A DNA stretch of 64,000 nucleotides from AWTP1-18 sp036504515 (GCA_036504515.1 DASXVA010000012.1:593808-657807); one strand, 5' to 3'. Positions 44,722-54,504 are shown, counted from the first letter of the stretch. Program-made: numbers and translations. The notes: generated by a model not told the origin, from the letters alone.

Positions 44722-46470
44722 ATGACACTCCCCCAGACAAAAACCCGTTATTTGTTCTTCACCGGCAAGGGCGGCGTTGGCAAGACATCCCTATCCTGTG
44801 CCTGCGGTTTGGCCCTGGCCGAAGCGGGTAAACAAGTCCTGATTGTCAGCACCGATCCGGCATCGAATCTGGACGAAGTACTGGGGGTAGCGCTGAGTCA
44901 GGTGCCCACCGCCATACCGGATGCCTCCGGGCTGTTTGCCCTGAACATTGATCCGGAAGCCTCGGCCCATGCCTACCGCGAACGGATGGTGGCGCCCTAC
45001 CGCGGCGTCCTGCCTGCGGCGGCAATCCAGAGCATGGAAGAACAGTTTTCCGGCGCCTGTACCGTGGAGATCGCCGCCTTCGACGAGTTTTCAAAATTGC
45101 TCGGCGACCCTGCGGCCACCGTCCAGTTCGACCATGTCATTTTCGACACGGCCCCCACCGGCCACACCCTGCGCCTGCTGACCTTGCCCACGGCCTGGAA
45201 TGAATTCATTTCCACCTCCACCGGCGGCGCTTCCTGTCTCGGCCCTCTGGCCGGTCTGGAAAAACAAAAAGCACTCTACGCGGCCACGGTGGAGCGCCTC
45301 GCCAATCCGGCAGAAACCACGATCATCCTGGTCAGCCGCCCTGAGGTTGCCTCCCTGCGGGAAGCCAATCGCACCCGGGGCGAACTGGCAGAGCTCGGCG
45401 TCAGCAACCAGCACCTTGCCCTGAACGGCCTGTTTACCGCCGCCACGGACGATGACGCCATTGCCACCGCCATGAGCGAACGAGCAAAGAAAGCGCTGGC
45501 GCAGTTGCCCGCAGGCTTGGCCGATTTACCCGTGACCACCGTGCCCTTCTTGCCCCGGGGTACGGTCGGTCTGGACGCCTTGCGCCTGATGTCGCATCCC
45601 GAGGCAGCGTTACCCGCCACTAGCCACACGATGGCACAAACAGCCCTTCCGCCGGGCCTGCATCCCCTGATTGAAGACATGGCCCAACCGGGGCACGGCG
45701 TCATCATGACCATGGGCAAGGGCGGTGTCGGCAAGACCACCGTCGCAGCAGTCATTGCACTGGCCTTGGCCAAGAAGGGCCACAAGGTCGTGCTATCCAC
45801 CACCGATCCAGCGGCCCACGTGGCAGCAGCGATAGATGGCACGGTGGATGGATTGACGGTAGCCCGCATTGATCCTGAAGCAGAAGTTGCCCAATACACC
45901 CAGGAAGTCCTGGCCAAGGCCGGCAAGAATCTTGACGCTGGCGGTCTGGCCCTGCTGGAAGAAGACATGCGTTCCCCCTGCACCGAAGAAATCGCCGTGT
46001 TCCGCGCCTTCGCCCGTACCGTGGATGAAGGCAAGGATGGCTTCGTGGTGCTGGACACCGCTCCCACCGGCCACACCATCCTGCTGCTGGATGCCGCCGA
46101 GGCTTACCACCGGGAAGTGATGCGGACCCAGGGCAACATGCCGGAATCCGTTCGCGAACTGCTGCCCCGACTGCGGGACAAAACTTTCACCCACGTCTTG
46201 ATCGTCACCTTGCCCGAAGCAACGCCGGTGCACGAAGCCGAACGACTTCAGGCCGATCTCAGTCGGGCCGGCATTGAGGCCTACGCCTGGGTCATCAACC
46301 AATCCCTGCTGGCCAGTGGTACCCACGATCCCATGCTGTGCCAGCGCGGCGACTATGAAGTGCCCTTCATTCGCCGTGTCGTGGACGGATTGGCAAAACG
46401 CAGCGCACTGATTCCCTGGCTGGCTGAAACACCGGTAGGGCAGGAAGGTCTATCCCGGGTAGTCCGTTAA
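44722..46470 (+). CDS. arsA: Arsenite-activated ATPase ArsA
   Basis: A 582-residue two-lobed ATPase. Each half has a P-loop (GKGGVGKTS at 15-23 and GKGGVGKTT near 335) and a DTAPTGHT signal motif. Metalloid-binding cysteines are visible as GACTVEIA, GASCLGPL and SPCTEEIA, matching the Cys113/Cys172/Cys422 arrangement of the E. coli plasmid enzyme. With Acr3 it would form an arsenite pump. Last gene of the operon. Confidence 0.96.
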   Translation: MTLPQTKTRYLFFTGKGGVGKTSLSCACGLALAEAGKQVLIVSTDPASNLDEVLGVALSQVPTAIPDASGLFALNIDPEASAHAYRERMVAPYRGVLPAAAIQSMEEQFSGACTVEIAAFDEFSKLLGDPAATVQFDHVIFDTAPTGHTLRLLTLPTAWNEFISTSTGGASCLGPLAGLEKQKALYAATVERLANPAETTIILVSRPEVASLREANRTRGELAELGVSNQHLALNGLFTAATDDDAIATAMSERAKKALAQLPAGLADLPVTTVPFLPRGTVGLDALRLMSHPEAALPATSHTMAQTALPPGLHPLIEDMAQPGHGVIMTMGKGGVGKTTVAAVIALALAKKGHKVVLSTTDPAAHVAAAIDGTVDGLTVARIDPEAEVAQYTQEVLAKAGKNLDAGGLALLEEDMRSPCTEEIAVFRAFARTVDEGKDGFVVLDTAPTGHTILLLDAAEAYHREVMRTQGNMPESVRELLPRLRDKTFTHVLIVTLPEATPVHEAERLQADLSRAGIEAYAWVINQSLLASGTHDPMLCQRGDYEVPFIRRVVDGLAKRSALIPWLAETPVGQEGLSRVVR

Positions 46471-46527
46471 GAAGAAAACTCACTGCCGTGGGCCCTTGGC
46501 ACCTGGCAGTGCAACGGTGGCCCCAGG

Positions 46528-47691
46528 CTAGCTCCGCAACAGTTGCACGGGTGTGAAGTGCCCGCCCAACACGGGGGCACTATCCAGCCCCCACCAGCGT
46601 TCCAGCACCGTGGCGTAGAGACTACGAAAATCCATGGAGGATGACAGATTGCCATTGCCGTCCAACTGGTTCAGGTCAGGTCCGTCACCGAATAAACCGC
46701 CCCTGACTTTTCCGCCCAAGGCAAAGTGCACATTGGCGGTGCCATGGTCGGTGCCGTTGCTCTGATTTTCTTTCGGCCGTCGGCCGAATTCGGCATAGGT
46801 CAGCACCAGCGCTTTATCCCACAGGCCCAGTTCCAGCAGACCGGCCTTGAGGGCGGCGAGGCCATCCCCCAATTGGCGCAGCAGATTGGCCTGGGTGCCG
46901 GGCTGGTTCTGGTGGGTATCGAAACCACTCAAGGTCAGGCGCAATGCCGCCACACCCTTGCCCTGGGCCAACACCTGACAGGCGCTGCGTACCGTATTGC
47001 CAAAACCGTCCTTGGGAAATTCCGTCTTCAGGGGTTTGCCCTTGCCCTCGGCCAACTGCCGTGCGGCCTGGGTGACATCGCTTTCCACCTTGAGCACATG
47101 GGCCAGGGCACTGTTGCGGGTAGTACCCCCCATACCGGCCAGTTTGGCTTGGCGCAGGAATTGGTCGGGGTTGTTGAGAACGATGGCCCGATCACCACTG
47201 CCCAGCAGGGGGCCCAACTCCTGACTACCGAACACAATGCCGTCCGCCACGTAATCGCTGGGAGCAGGCTGCCGGGCAAAACTGCGGGCCAACCAGCCTT
47301 CCTGCAAATACTGATCGCTGCGGGAAGCTGTATCCCAGATTTCAATGGAGCGGAAATGGGAAAGATTGGCCTGGGGATAACCGACCCCCTGGATCACCGC
47401 CAGTTCGCCCTGTTGCCATAGCGGCATCAAGGCTTGCAAGGAAGGATGCAAGCCGGCCTTGTCGGAGAGTTGCAATACCTCGTCGCGTTTGATGGCGATG
47501 CGGGGACGCAGATTGAAGTACGCCGGATCGGTGTAGGGCACCACGGTATTGAGGCCGTCATTGCCGCCCTTCAACTCCACCAGAATCAGTAAACGCTCGT
47601 AGGGATTGCGGCCAGCGGCGATAGAAAGGCCGGGGCTCAGGGCCAGTAATCCGGTACTGCCCAGCAGGGAAAGAAAATCGCGACGGTCCAT
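46528..47691 (-). CDS. DUF1501 family protein (Tat-exported)
   Basis: A 387-residue exported protein. N-terminal twin-arginine-like signal (MDRRDFLSLLGSTGLLALS). The DUF1501 core is related to sulfatase/phosphatase folds (LILVELKGGNDGLNTVVPY near 36, FDTHQNQPGTQ near 253, TYAEFGRRPKENQSNGTDHG near 290). DUF1501 and DUF1800 genes are regularly paired and probably act together; function is not known. It follows the DUF1800 gene by 24 bp. Confidence 0.88.
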   Translation of the reverse strand: MDRRDFLSLLGSTGLLALSPGLSIAAGRNPYERLLILVELKGGNDGLNTVVPYTDPAYFNLRPRIAIKRDEVLQLSDKAGLHPSLQALMPLWQQGELAVIQGVGYPQANLSHFRSIEIWDTASRSDQYLQEGWLARSFARQPAPSDYVADGIVFGSQELGPLLGSGDRAIVLNNPDQFLRQAKLAGMGGTTRNSALAHVLKVESDVTQAARQLAEGKGKPLKTEFPKDGFGNTVRSACQVLAQGKGVAALRLTLSGFDTHQNQPGTQANLLRQLGDGLAALKAGLLELGLWDKALVLTYAEFGRRPKENQSNGTDHGTANVHFALGGKVRGGLFGDGPDLNQLDGNGNLSSSMDFRSLYATVLERWWGLDSAPVLGGHFTPVQLLRS

Positions 47692-47715
47692 GGAAAAATC
47701 TCCCGTTCCCTTGAT

Positions 47716-49179
47716 TTACTTGAGCTGACTCACCGGATCCATCAGCAGGGCCTTGACCTGCTCCGGCACGGTGAGATTGTCTGCCAGTGGCTGGCTCGGG
47801 GCCGCCGGTAACAGCACGCTTTCGGGGCTGAGGTGAAACTGTTGCAGGGCCTGCTGCCAACGCCCGGTATCGAAACGCAGATCATCCACAGCGTTTTCCA
47901 TACGCCGGTTGATGTCCTGCATGTTGTTGCCGTCCAAAGCCCGCAGGCGCGGAGGCAAGCGTACCGGCTCCGCCCGCAGCATGCGGTCGGCAAATTGTTT
48001 GCGGGCCAACAGGCTGTTGCTGTTGATCCAGCTATCGCCACCGGGCCAGCCCTTGACGTTGGGGGGAGCAAACAAATCCTGACCCAACTGGCGCAGAACT
48101 ACGCTCAAGGGCAAGGCAGGCATGTCGGTCAAATCCAGGGTCCGACATGTGCCGATCACCCAGTCCACCGGCGACTTGATCAGACCGGCACGGTTCTCTT
48201 TGGCCCAGAAGGCGGGACTGAGGAAGATGTCGTGCAGAGCGGTCTTAATGTCGTAGCCGGAATTCCGAAAATGTTCGGCAATGCGCCGCAGCTGCTTTCG
48301 ATCCGGCTCGGCAGAAATGAATTCCTTCCACAACTTTCCGGCAATGAACTCTGCCGTCTCGGGACGTTCCAGGAGGATATCGAGCACGGCATCACCATCG
48401 AAGTCACCCGTGCGGCCCAATACCGTTTTGATACCACCATCGTGGGCAGCGGGCCGCCACTTGAAGTCACCAGTGTCCGGCTCAACGCTCCAGCCGGTAT
48501 AGGCCCGGGCCGCTTCCTTGATGTCGTCCTCGCTGTAATGCCCCTCTCCCAGGGTGAACAACTCCATCACCTCCCGGGCGAAGTTTTCGTTGGGCTGACC
48601 TTTACGGGACGTGGCGGTGTCGAGGTACACCAGCATGGCCGGATCTTTGGCCACGGCATGGAGCATGTCAGCAAAGTTGCCCAGGGCATTACGCCGCAGC
48701 AGCAGGTTCTGCTCCAGCATGGCCTTGGGACTCTTGACCTTTTCGATACTGGAGACAAAGTGGTTGTGCCAGAACAAAGTCATGTGTTCCGTCAGGGGCG
48801 ATGGCGTCGTCAGCATCTGCTCCACCCACCAGCCCCGCAACAACAGCCCGTTCTGCCTCTGCTCCTGCTGGAGCGCTTTTTTCTCTTCTTCCGAGGCATC
48901 CTTGAACCGACGCGGCGCCTGGTACTCAAGCGTGGCTGCCGGGGGTGGCGTTACGGGTTCCTGCCGTGCACCATCAAGCAACTGCGCCACGGCATCGTTG
49001 CGACTCAGGCGAGCAACGCGGGCGATCTCTTCAGGACTGGCGCCAAACCCGCTGCGGGAGAGCAAATGACGGGCGTCTTCAACGCCCATGGCGGCCCGAC
49101 TCTTGGGAGCGCCCTGGGCCAGGACAACACACAACCCCAGAATGCCCGCCAGACTGAAACGAAGTAGTGAGCGCAACAT
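47716..49179 (-). CDS. DUF1800 family protein (exported)
   Basis: A 487-residue protein with a signal peptide (MLRSLLRFSLAGILGLCVVLAQG) and the DUF1800 pattern: ARHLLSRSGFGASPEEIARVARLS near 36-60, HMTLFWHNHFVSS near 133, ANENFAREVMELFTLGEGHY-like segment near 195, and NVKGWPGGDSWINSNSLLARKQF near 390. Usually encoded with DUF1501 partners in polymer- or cell-surface-related loci, but its activity is unknown. Co-transcribed with the downstream DUF1501 gene. Confidence 0.88.
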   Translation of the reverse strand: MLRSLLRFSLAGILGLCVVLAQGAPKSRAAMGVEDARHLLSRSGFGASPEEIARVARLSRNDAVAQLLDGARQEPVTPPPAATLEYQAPRRFKDASEEEKKALQQEQRQNGLLLRGWWVEQMLTTPSPLTEHMTLFWHNHFVSSIEKVKSPKAMLEQNLLLRRNALGNFADMLHAVAKDPAMLVYLDTATSRKGQPNENFAREVMELFTLGEGHYSEDDIKEAARAYTGWSVEPDTGDFKWRPAAHDGGIKTVLGRTGDFDGDAVLDILLERPETAEFIAGKLWKEFISAEPDRKQLRRIAEHFRNSGYDIKTALHDIFLSPAFWAKENRAGLIKSPVDWVIGTCRTLDLTDMPALPLSVVLRQLGQDLFAPPNVKGWPGGDSWINSNSLLARKQFADRMLRAEPVRLPPRLRALDGNNMQDINRRMENAVDDLRFDTGRWQQALQQFHLSPESVLLPAAPSQPLADNLTVPEQVKALLMDPVSQLK

Positions 49180-49184
49180 GGTGA

Positions 49185-49586
49185 TCAGAACCGGTGGGGT
49201 TGACCAGACGGCGGCGGAGGACGGTCCCGGTCATTGCCAGGAGGTGGACGGCCCTCCCAATCCTTGTGGTGTTCGCGGAACTCCTGGCGCTGTTCGGGGG
49301 TAGATTGCTGCCACCGTTCCCGGGCCTGCTCACGGAATTGCTGGCGTTGCTCCGGGGTCATGGCTTCGCGCCGTTCGCGGTATTCATCCTTCAAACGCTG
49401 GCGCTCTTCCGGTGTCTTGCTCTGCCATTGCTGGCGAATCTGGTCCCGCATCTGTTCCCGTTCTTCCGGAGTCAAGGCGGCTAAAGGACCGAAGGGCCAA
49501 GCGGATTCCTGGGCATGGAGCGACCCGGCCGCAACCAGGCAAAGCCCGGCCAACACCAGTGTTTTCTTCCATCCCGCTACGCTCAT
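49185..49586 (-). CDS. Small periplasmic Q/E/R-rich repeat protein, CpxP/DUF3106-like
   Basis: A 133-residue exported protein. Signal peptide (WKKTLVLAGLCLVAAGSLHAQ), then four imperfect repeats of about 20-22 residues built on TPEERQxLRxxxRxxWQ, forming long charged helices, and a proline-rich tail (RPPPPSGQPHRF). The repeat type resembles CpxP/Spy-like helical periplasmic proteins and DUF3106. It precedes DUF1800 by 5 bp and diverges from the OmpR-type regulator, so it could sense or buffer envelope or metal stress; that is inference. The start was set where the signal peptide begins. Confidence 0.75.
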   Translation of the reverse strand: MSVAGWKKTLVLAGLCLVAAGSLHAQESAWPFGPLAALTPEEREQMRDQIRQQWQSKTPEERQRLKDEYRERREAMTPEQRQQFREQARERWQQSTPEQRQEFREHHKDWEGRPPPGNDRDRPPPPSGQPHRF

Positions 49587-49727
49587 GGCCTCATCCTTCC
49601 GGCTTCCTTTTTCCATGACGCCATTCTGCCCTGCTCCTGTAAGCGCAGGATGCAGGAAAAGGCCGGGTTTGTTACGGCTTGTTAACCGGGTATCCAGCCT
49701 TGGCTGCTTCTGGGATATTCTTGCCCC

Positions 49728-50438
49728 ATGAACGAACGCGCCTCCAAAATTCTCATCGTCGATGACGACCTCCGCCTGCGCCAGTTGCTGGAACGCTATC
49801 TGCGCGATCAGGGTTTCACTTCCCGCTCGGTAGAAGACGCCGTCGCCATGGACAAAGCCCTGGCCCGGGAACACTACGACCTGGTGGTCCTTGACCTGAT
49901 GATGCCCGGCGAAGACGGCCTCTCCGTCTGTCGCCGACTACGGGCCAGCGATGACGTGGTGGCCATCATCATGCTCACCGCCAAGGGCGAAGAAGTGGAC
50001 CGTATCGTCGGCCTGGAAATGGGGGCCGACGACTATCTGCCCAAACCCTTCAACCCGCGGGAACTGGTGGCACGCATCAATGCCGTGCTGCGCCGTCGAG
50101 TGGTTGCCGTTCCCGGCGCCCCGGCAGAAATCCCCGAGATTGTCAGCTTCGGCGAATGCGCCCTGGATCTGGGCCGCCGCATCCTGACCCGTAATGGTGA
50201 GGAACAGCCCCTGACCACCGGCGAATTCGGCTTACTCAAAGTGCTGGCGACCCATCCCCGTCAACCCCTATCCCGGGACCGCCTCTCAGAACTGGCCCGG
50301 GGCAAGGAATACGGCGCCTTCGATCGGGCCATCGACGTGCAGATTTCCCGCCTGCGCAAGCTGGTGGAACCGGATGCCGCCAGCCCCCGCCACATCCAGA
50401 CCGTGCGCGGCTTCGGCTATGTTTTCGTACCGGAATAA
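49728..50438 (+). CDS. ompR: OmpR-family response regulator
   Basis: A 236-residue regulator: receiver domain with phosphoacceptor Asp56 (DLVVLDLMMPG), KPFNPRELVARI, and a winged-helix domain (about 138-235) with DRAIDVQISRLRKLVEPD as the recognition segment, close to E. coli OmpR. The kinase gene follows by 15 bp. Porin or envelope genes could be its targets; its divergent neighbour at 49185 is a candidate. Confidence 0.9.
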   Translation: MNERASKILIVDDDLRLRQLLERYLRDQGFTSRSVEDAVAMDKALAREHYDLVVLDLMMPGEDGLSVCRRLRASDDVVAIIMLTAKGEEVDRIVGLEMGADDYLPKPFNPRELVARINAVLRRRVVAVPGAPAEIPEIVSFGECALDLGRRILTRNGEEQPLTTGEFGLLKVLATHPRQPLSRDRLSELARGKEYGAFDRAIDVQISRLRKLVEPDAASPRHIQTVRGFGYVFVPE

Positions 50439-50453
50439 GCCTTCCGGCTGGTG

Positions 50454-51746
50454 ATGCCCCGCACCCTGCTCGCCCGGCTGTTCCTGCTGCTGGCTGTGGC
50501 CATGACCTTGTCCGCCCTGGCCTGGGCGGGCATTTTTGTTTTTGCCGACCGTCAGCCCCGGGCCCAGCAACTGGCCCAACTCCTGACCAGCGTCACCAAC
50601 CTGACCCGGGCCGCGATTGTTTCAGCCCACCCGGCTTACCGCTTGAACCTGCTGGACGACCTCTCCCAAGCTGAAGGTCTGCGCATCGACATCGCCGATG
50701 AAGACGAAGCACCACCGCCCCCACCCGACGATCACTTTCTGCAGGACGTGCAAACCATCCTGCAAAAGAATCTCGGCCCCCGCACTTACCTGACCCTGCA
50801 CCGCAAGGGCGAACAGGCCATTTTCCTGCGAACCCAGATTGAGGGCGACGACTACTGGATTGCCCTGCCCCTGGAACGCCTGGACCATTCCCGTTCCTTA
50901 CAGTGGATGGGCTGGAGCGCCCTTGCCGCAGCGGTGGCGCTGCTGGCGGCGGCTGCCTTCGTCTCGCGCCTGACCCGCCCCCTACGCAAGCTGGCCCAGG
51001 CCGCTCGCCTGATCGGTGCCGGCCAGCACCCGCCGCCTCTGCCGGAGGACGGTCCGGAAGAGCTGGCCACGGTAGCCCAAGCCTTCAACCAAATGGATGC
51101 CGACCTGAGCCAGCTCGATCAAGACAGAGCCCTGATTCTGGCCGGCGTCTCCCACGATCTGCGTACGCCCCTGACCCGGCTGCGGATGGGCATCGAAATG
51201 AGCGTGGAAGATGAGGAGTCCCGCAACGCCATGAGTGCCGATGTGGAAGAAATGGATCGCACCATCGGCCAGTTTCTCGACTTTGCCCGCAGCGATGGCG
51301 GCGAGGAAAAACAGGGGGTTCGCTTCGACCAGACCCTGGCCGACCTCACCACCCAATACCAGCGTCGCCAGTTGCCGGTAACGGCCAACCTGACGGAAGC
51401 CCCGGCCATCCAAGGCCAACCCCAAGCCCTGCGGCGCCTGGCCGCCAACCTGATCGACAACGCCCTGCGCTACGCCCCGGGCCAGACCGTGGAAGTCGCC
51501 TTGCGGCTTGAGAACAACTGCCTCGTCCTGTCCATTGCCGACCGGGGCCCGGGGATTCCCGTGGAGGAAGCCGAGCGTCTGAAGCGGCCCTTTACCCGCC
51601 TGGAATCCGCCCGCAGCAATACCGGCGGCGCCGGCCTGGGGCTGGCCATCGTCGAACGTATCGCCCGTCACCATGGCGGCCATTTGCAGTTGTTGCCAAG
51701 GGAGGGAGGCGGCCTATTGGCCCGTGTTACGATTCCGGCACCATGA
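50454..51746 (+). CDS. envZ: EnvZ-type sensor histidine kinase
   Basis: A 430-residue membrane kinase: helix about 8-30, a periplasmic segment (about 30-145), second helix about 150-172, HAMP, His box LAGVSHDLRTPLTRLRMGIEM, and HATPase with NLIDNALRYAPG and GAGLGLAIVERIA. Start ATG 50454 (GTG 50451 also possible). It overlaps the globin gene by 4 bases. Confidence 0.9.
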   Translation: MPRTLLARLFLLLAVAMTLSALAWAGIFVFADRQPRAQQLAQLLTSVTNLTRAAIVSAHPAYRLNLLDDLSQAEGLRIDIADEDEAPPPPPDDHFLQDVQTILQKNLGPRTYLTLHRKGEQAIFLRTQIEGDDYWIALPLERLDHSRSLQWMGWSALAAAVALLAAAAFVSRLTRPLRKLAQAARLIGAGQHPPPLPEDGPEELATVAQAFNQMDADLSQLDQDRALILAGVSHDLRTPLTRLRMGIEMSVEDEESRNAMSADVEEMDRTIGQFLDFARSDGGEEKQGVRFDQTLADLTTQYQRRQLPVTANLTEAPAIQGQPQALRRLAANLIDNALRYAPGQTVEVALRLENNCLVLSIADRGPGIPVEEAERLKRPFTRLESARSNTGGAGLGLAIVERIARHHGGHLQLLPREGGGLLARVTIPAP

Positions 51747-52210
51747 ATACACCTGAACAGAAAACCGACCCCAAGCCCAGCGTCTATGAACGCATTGGCG
51801 GCGAGGCGGCGATTCGCCAACTGGTGAAGCGCTTTTATGAACTGATGGATACGCTGCCGGAAGCCTACGCCGTGCGCAAAATCCACCCTCAGGACCTGTC
51901 CGGCGCCGAACAAAAACTCTTCATGTACCTGTCGGGCTACCTTGGCGGCCCCAATCTGTACGTCGAACAATTCGGCCATCCCCGCCTGCGAGCCCGCCAC
52001 ATGCCCTTCCCCATAGGCGGCGACGAACGAGACCAATGGCTGCTGTGTTTCACCATGGCCATCAGTGAGGTCGTCAGCGACGAACCCTTGCGCAAGGCTA
52101 TCCTGAAGCCCATTACCGACTTGGCCGATTTCATGCGCAACAAAGCCGAAAGCGGTGAAACGCCCCCAGGCACCCTGCCCGTCATTCCTTCCCACGACCA
52201 CAATCACTGA
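51743..52210 (+). CDS. glbO: Truncated hemoglobin, group II (TrHbO)
   Basis: A 155-residue globin with the 2-on-2 fold. B-helix tyrosine in KRFYELMDTLPE, the GYLGGPNLYVEQFGHPRLRARHMPFPIG stretch with the proximal histidine (RHMPF), and a G-helix tryptophan (RDQWLLCF) typical of group II. It binds O2 or NO at low oxygen. It is translationally coupled to the EnvZ-type kinase gene (4-base overlap), suggesting its level is set with that pair. The histidine-rich tail (PSHDHNH) could bind metal. Confidence 0.88.
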   Translation: MNTPEQKTDPKPSVYERIGGEAAIRQLVKRFYELMDTLPEAYAVRKIHPQDLSGAEQKLFMYLSGYLGGPNLYVEQFGHPRLRARHMPFPIGGDERDQWLLCFTMAISEVVSDEPLRKAILKPITDLADFMRNKAESGETPPGTLPVIPSHDHNH

Positions 52211-52212
52211 CC

Positions 52213-52923
52213 ATGGCCGAACTCCTGTTCTACGAAAAAATTACCGCGATTGACAAAGACAAGCATCGGCACCTGCGCATCGGTGAAATTCGGGATTACG
52301 CTTTCACGGCCAAAACCAATTCGGTCCCCCTCACCACGGTAGAGTTTTTCGAAGCAGCCCGGGAATATCCCATCGTCTTTGCCGGCCCGGAAGGCCAAGC
52401 CCCGGTCCCAGTCAGTCTGCTAGGACTGCGCAATGAAGAAAATCTCTTCGTTACGGCAGAAGGAAAATGGCAGGCCCACTACATTCCAGCCTTTGTCCGT
52501 CGCTTCCCCTTTGTTCTGGCACCGGCCCAGGAGCAGCTTCTGGTCTGCATCGACAGCGGCCACCCGGCTGTAGGTGATGCCAATGGCCAGGCCCTGTTCA
52601 CCCAGGACGGGGAACCAACGCCTTTCCTGCAGAACGCCATCAGTTTTCTCCGGCAGTTCCAGACCGAAGCAGAGCAGACCAAGCAATTCGTCCAGCGTCT
52701 GAAAGACCTTGACCTGCTGCAAAGCGTCAGCGCAAAAGCCGAACTCAAGTCCGGTAGCAGCTACCAGCTCAACGGTTTTTACGTCGTCAATGAAGCCCGG
52801 TTTCGCGCCCTGGACAAGGACACCATTGACGACCTGTTCCGCAAGGGCTGGTTGTCCCTGATTGATGCCCACTTGCTCTCTTTGGGCAATATGGGTCGCC
52901 TGATCGAACGCATGCCCGCCTGA
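52213..52923 (+). CDS. SapC-like protein
   Basis: A 236-residue soluble protein matching the SapC family: AFTAKTNSVPLTTVEFFEAAREYPIVFAG near 30-58 and WQAHYIPAFVRRFPFVLA near 85-102. The name comes from a Campylobacter surface protein, but the function in other bacteria is unknown. It starts 2 bp after the globin gene and ends before a strong terminator. Confidence 0.85.
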   Translation: MAELLFYEKITAIDKDKHRHLRIGEIRDYAFTAKTNSVPLTTVEFFEAAREYPIVFAGPEGQAPVPVSLLGLRNEENLFVTAEGKWQAHYIPAFVRRFPFVLAPAQEQLLVCIDSGHPAVGDANGQALFTQDGEPTPFLQNAISFLRQFQTEAEQTKQFVQRLKDLDLLQSVSAKAELKSGSSYQLNGFYVVNEARFRALDKDTIDDLFRKGWLSLIDAHLLSLGNMGRLIERMPA

Positions 52924-52958
52924 CCGGCAAGCACTCTTTCCGCTAATCCAATCTCCCA

Positions 52959-52990
52959 AAAAGAAAGCCCGCAATTGCGGGCTTTCTTTT
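52959..52990. terminator. Bidirectional terminator between the SapC-like gene and thrC
   Basis: A perfect 16-bp inverted repeat, AAAAGAAAGCCCGCAA / TTGCGGGCTTTCTTTT, with A and T runs at each end, lies between the two convergent genes. Confidence 0.92.
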
Positions 52991-53009
52991 GTCTGCCAAT
53001 GGCAGCTCA

Positions 53010-54437
53010 TCAGCAATGGCGGGCGACGAAGTCCTTGATTGCTGTGGCATCGGCGTCCATCACCTCAACCCGCTGCGGCAATTTTTCAATGCCGTCCAAA
53101 GCCGCAGGGCGGGTGGGTTCCTGACCCAGAGCTTCGCGGATGGTTTCGGCAAACTTCACCGCTTGGGCGGTTTCCAGCACTACCATGGGCAGACCGGCTT
53201 CCCGGTGTTCCAGAGCCACCTTGACGCCATCGGCGGTGTGGGTGTCGATCATCTGGCCGTACTTTTCCCAAACGCTGCGGATGGTGGCCAGCCGGTCGGC
53301 GTGGGTGCTGCGACCGGAAACGAAATGGAACTCCGGCAGCTTGGCCCAGTGGGCCGTGCCGCGCAGATCGAAGGTACCGCCGCCATCCACTTGCTTCCAC
53401 AAGTCGCGAATCACCGCGGCATCGCGGCCCACCAGATCGAAGACGAAGCGCTCGAAGTTGGAAGCCTTGGAAATGTCCATGGAGGGGCTGGAGGTGACGC
53501 TGGTTTCCGCCGTCTTGCGGGGGCGATAGACGCCGGTCTTGAAGAACTCGTCCAGCACGTCGTTTTCGTTGGTGGCCAGCACCAGACGGCCAATGGGCAA
53601 GCCCATCTGGCGGGCGATGTGGCCGGCGCAGATGTTGCCGAAATTGCCGGAGGGTACGCAGAAAGCCACCTGCTCGTCGTTGCTCTTGGTGGCTTCGAAA
53701 TAGCCCTTGAAGTAATAGACGATCTGGGCGGCGACCCGGGCCCAGTTAATGGAATTCACGGCGCCGATCTTGTACTTGGCCTTGTAGGCGGCGTCGTTGG
53801 AAGCAGCCTTCACGATGTCCTGGGCGTCGTCGAACATGCCGCGCACGGCGATGTTGTAGATGTTGCTGTCCTGCAGGGAATACATCTGGGCCCGCTGGAA
53901 GGCGCTCATCTTGCCGTCGGGGGAAAGCATGAAGACCTTGACGTTGTGCTTGCCGCGCATGGCGTACTCTGCGGCGGAGCCAGTGTCACCAGAAGTGGCG
54001 CCGAGGATGTTGATGGTCTGGCCGCGCTTGTCCAGCACGTACTCGAACAGGTTGCCGAGCAACTGCATGGCCATGTCCTTGAAGGCCAGGGTCGGGCCGT
54101 TGGACAGTTCCAGCAGGGACAGCCCCGGCTCCAACTCGGTCAAGGGCACGATGTCCTTGGCGGTCTCGGGCTTGCGGGCATAGGCGTAAACCTCGGCCGT
54201 GTAGGTCTTGGTCACCAGGGCCTTGAGGTCGGCGGCGGGAATGTCTGTGATGTAGAGGGACAGCACCTCAAAGGCCAGGTCGGCGTAGGACAGGCCGCGC
54301 CAACGGGCCAAGGTTTCCTTGCTGACCTGGGGATAGGATTCCGGCAGGTAAAGACCGCCATCGGGGGCCAGGCCGCCGAGGAGGATGTCACAGAAGGATT
54401 CGGCGGGGGACTGCCCGCGGGTGCTGATGTAGCGCAT
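53010..54437 (-). CDS. thrC: Threonine synthase
   Basis: Converts O-phosphohomoserine to threonine with PLP. The 475-residue product shows the bacterial/fungal-type N-terminus (MRYISTRGQSPAESFCDILLGGLAPDGGLYLPE), PLP lysine in NGPTLAFKDMAMQLLG near 117, and the cofactor loops GATSGDTGSAAEYA and PSGNFGNICAG. It lies downstream of the biotin genes on the same strand, 67 bp after bioC; co-transcription is possible. Confidence 0.96.
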   Translation of the reverse strand: MRYISTRGQSPAESFCDILLGGLAPDGGLYLPESYPQVSKETLARWRGLSYADLAFEVLSLYITDIPAADLKALVTKTYTAEVYAYARKPETAKDIVPLTELEPGLSLLELSNGPTLAFKDMAMQLLGNLFEYVLDKRGQTINILGATSGDTGSAAEYAMRGKHNVKVFMLSPDGKMSAFQRAQMYSLQDSNIYNIAVRGMFDDAQDIVKAASNDAAYKAKYKIGAVNSINWARVAAQIVYYFKGYFEATKSNDEQVAFCVPSGNFGNICAGHIARQMGLPIGRLVLATNENDVLDEFFKTGVYRPRKTAETSVTSSPSMDISKASNFERFVFDLVGRDAAVIRDLWKQVDGGGTFDLRGTAHWAKLPEFHFVSGRSTHADRLATIRSVWEKYGQMIDTHTADGVKVALEHREAGLPMVVLETAQAVKFAETIREALGQEPTRPAALDGIEKLPQRVEVMDADATAIKDFVARHC

Positions 54438-54504
54438 GGGAAGGAGCTTCGGTAAGCAGAAGGAAGGGCAGCATTATAGCGGCCTCCCCTGCTCAGCTCC
54501 TGGC

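Noticed and set aside
49185..49586. CRISPR-like or DNA-level repeat array
   Set aside because: The repetition is at protein level (TPEERQ units) with varied codons; there are no conserved repeats with unique spacers anywhere in the window.
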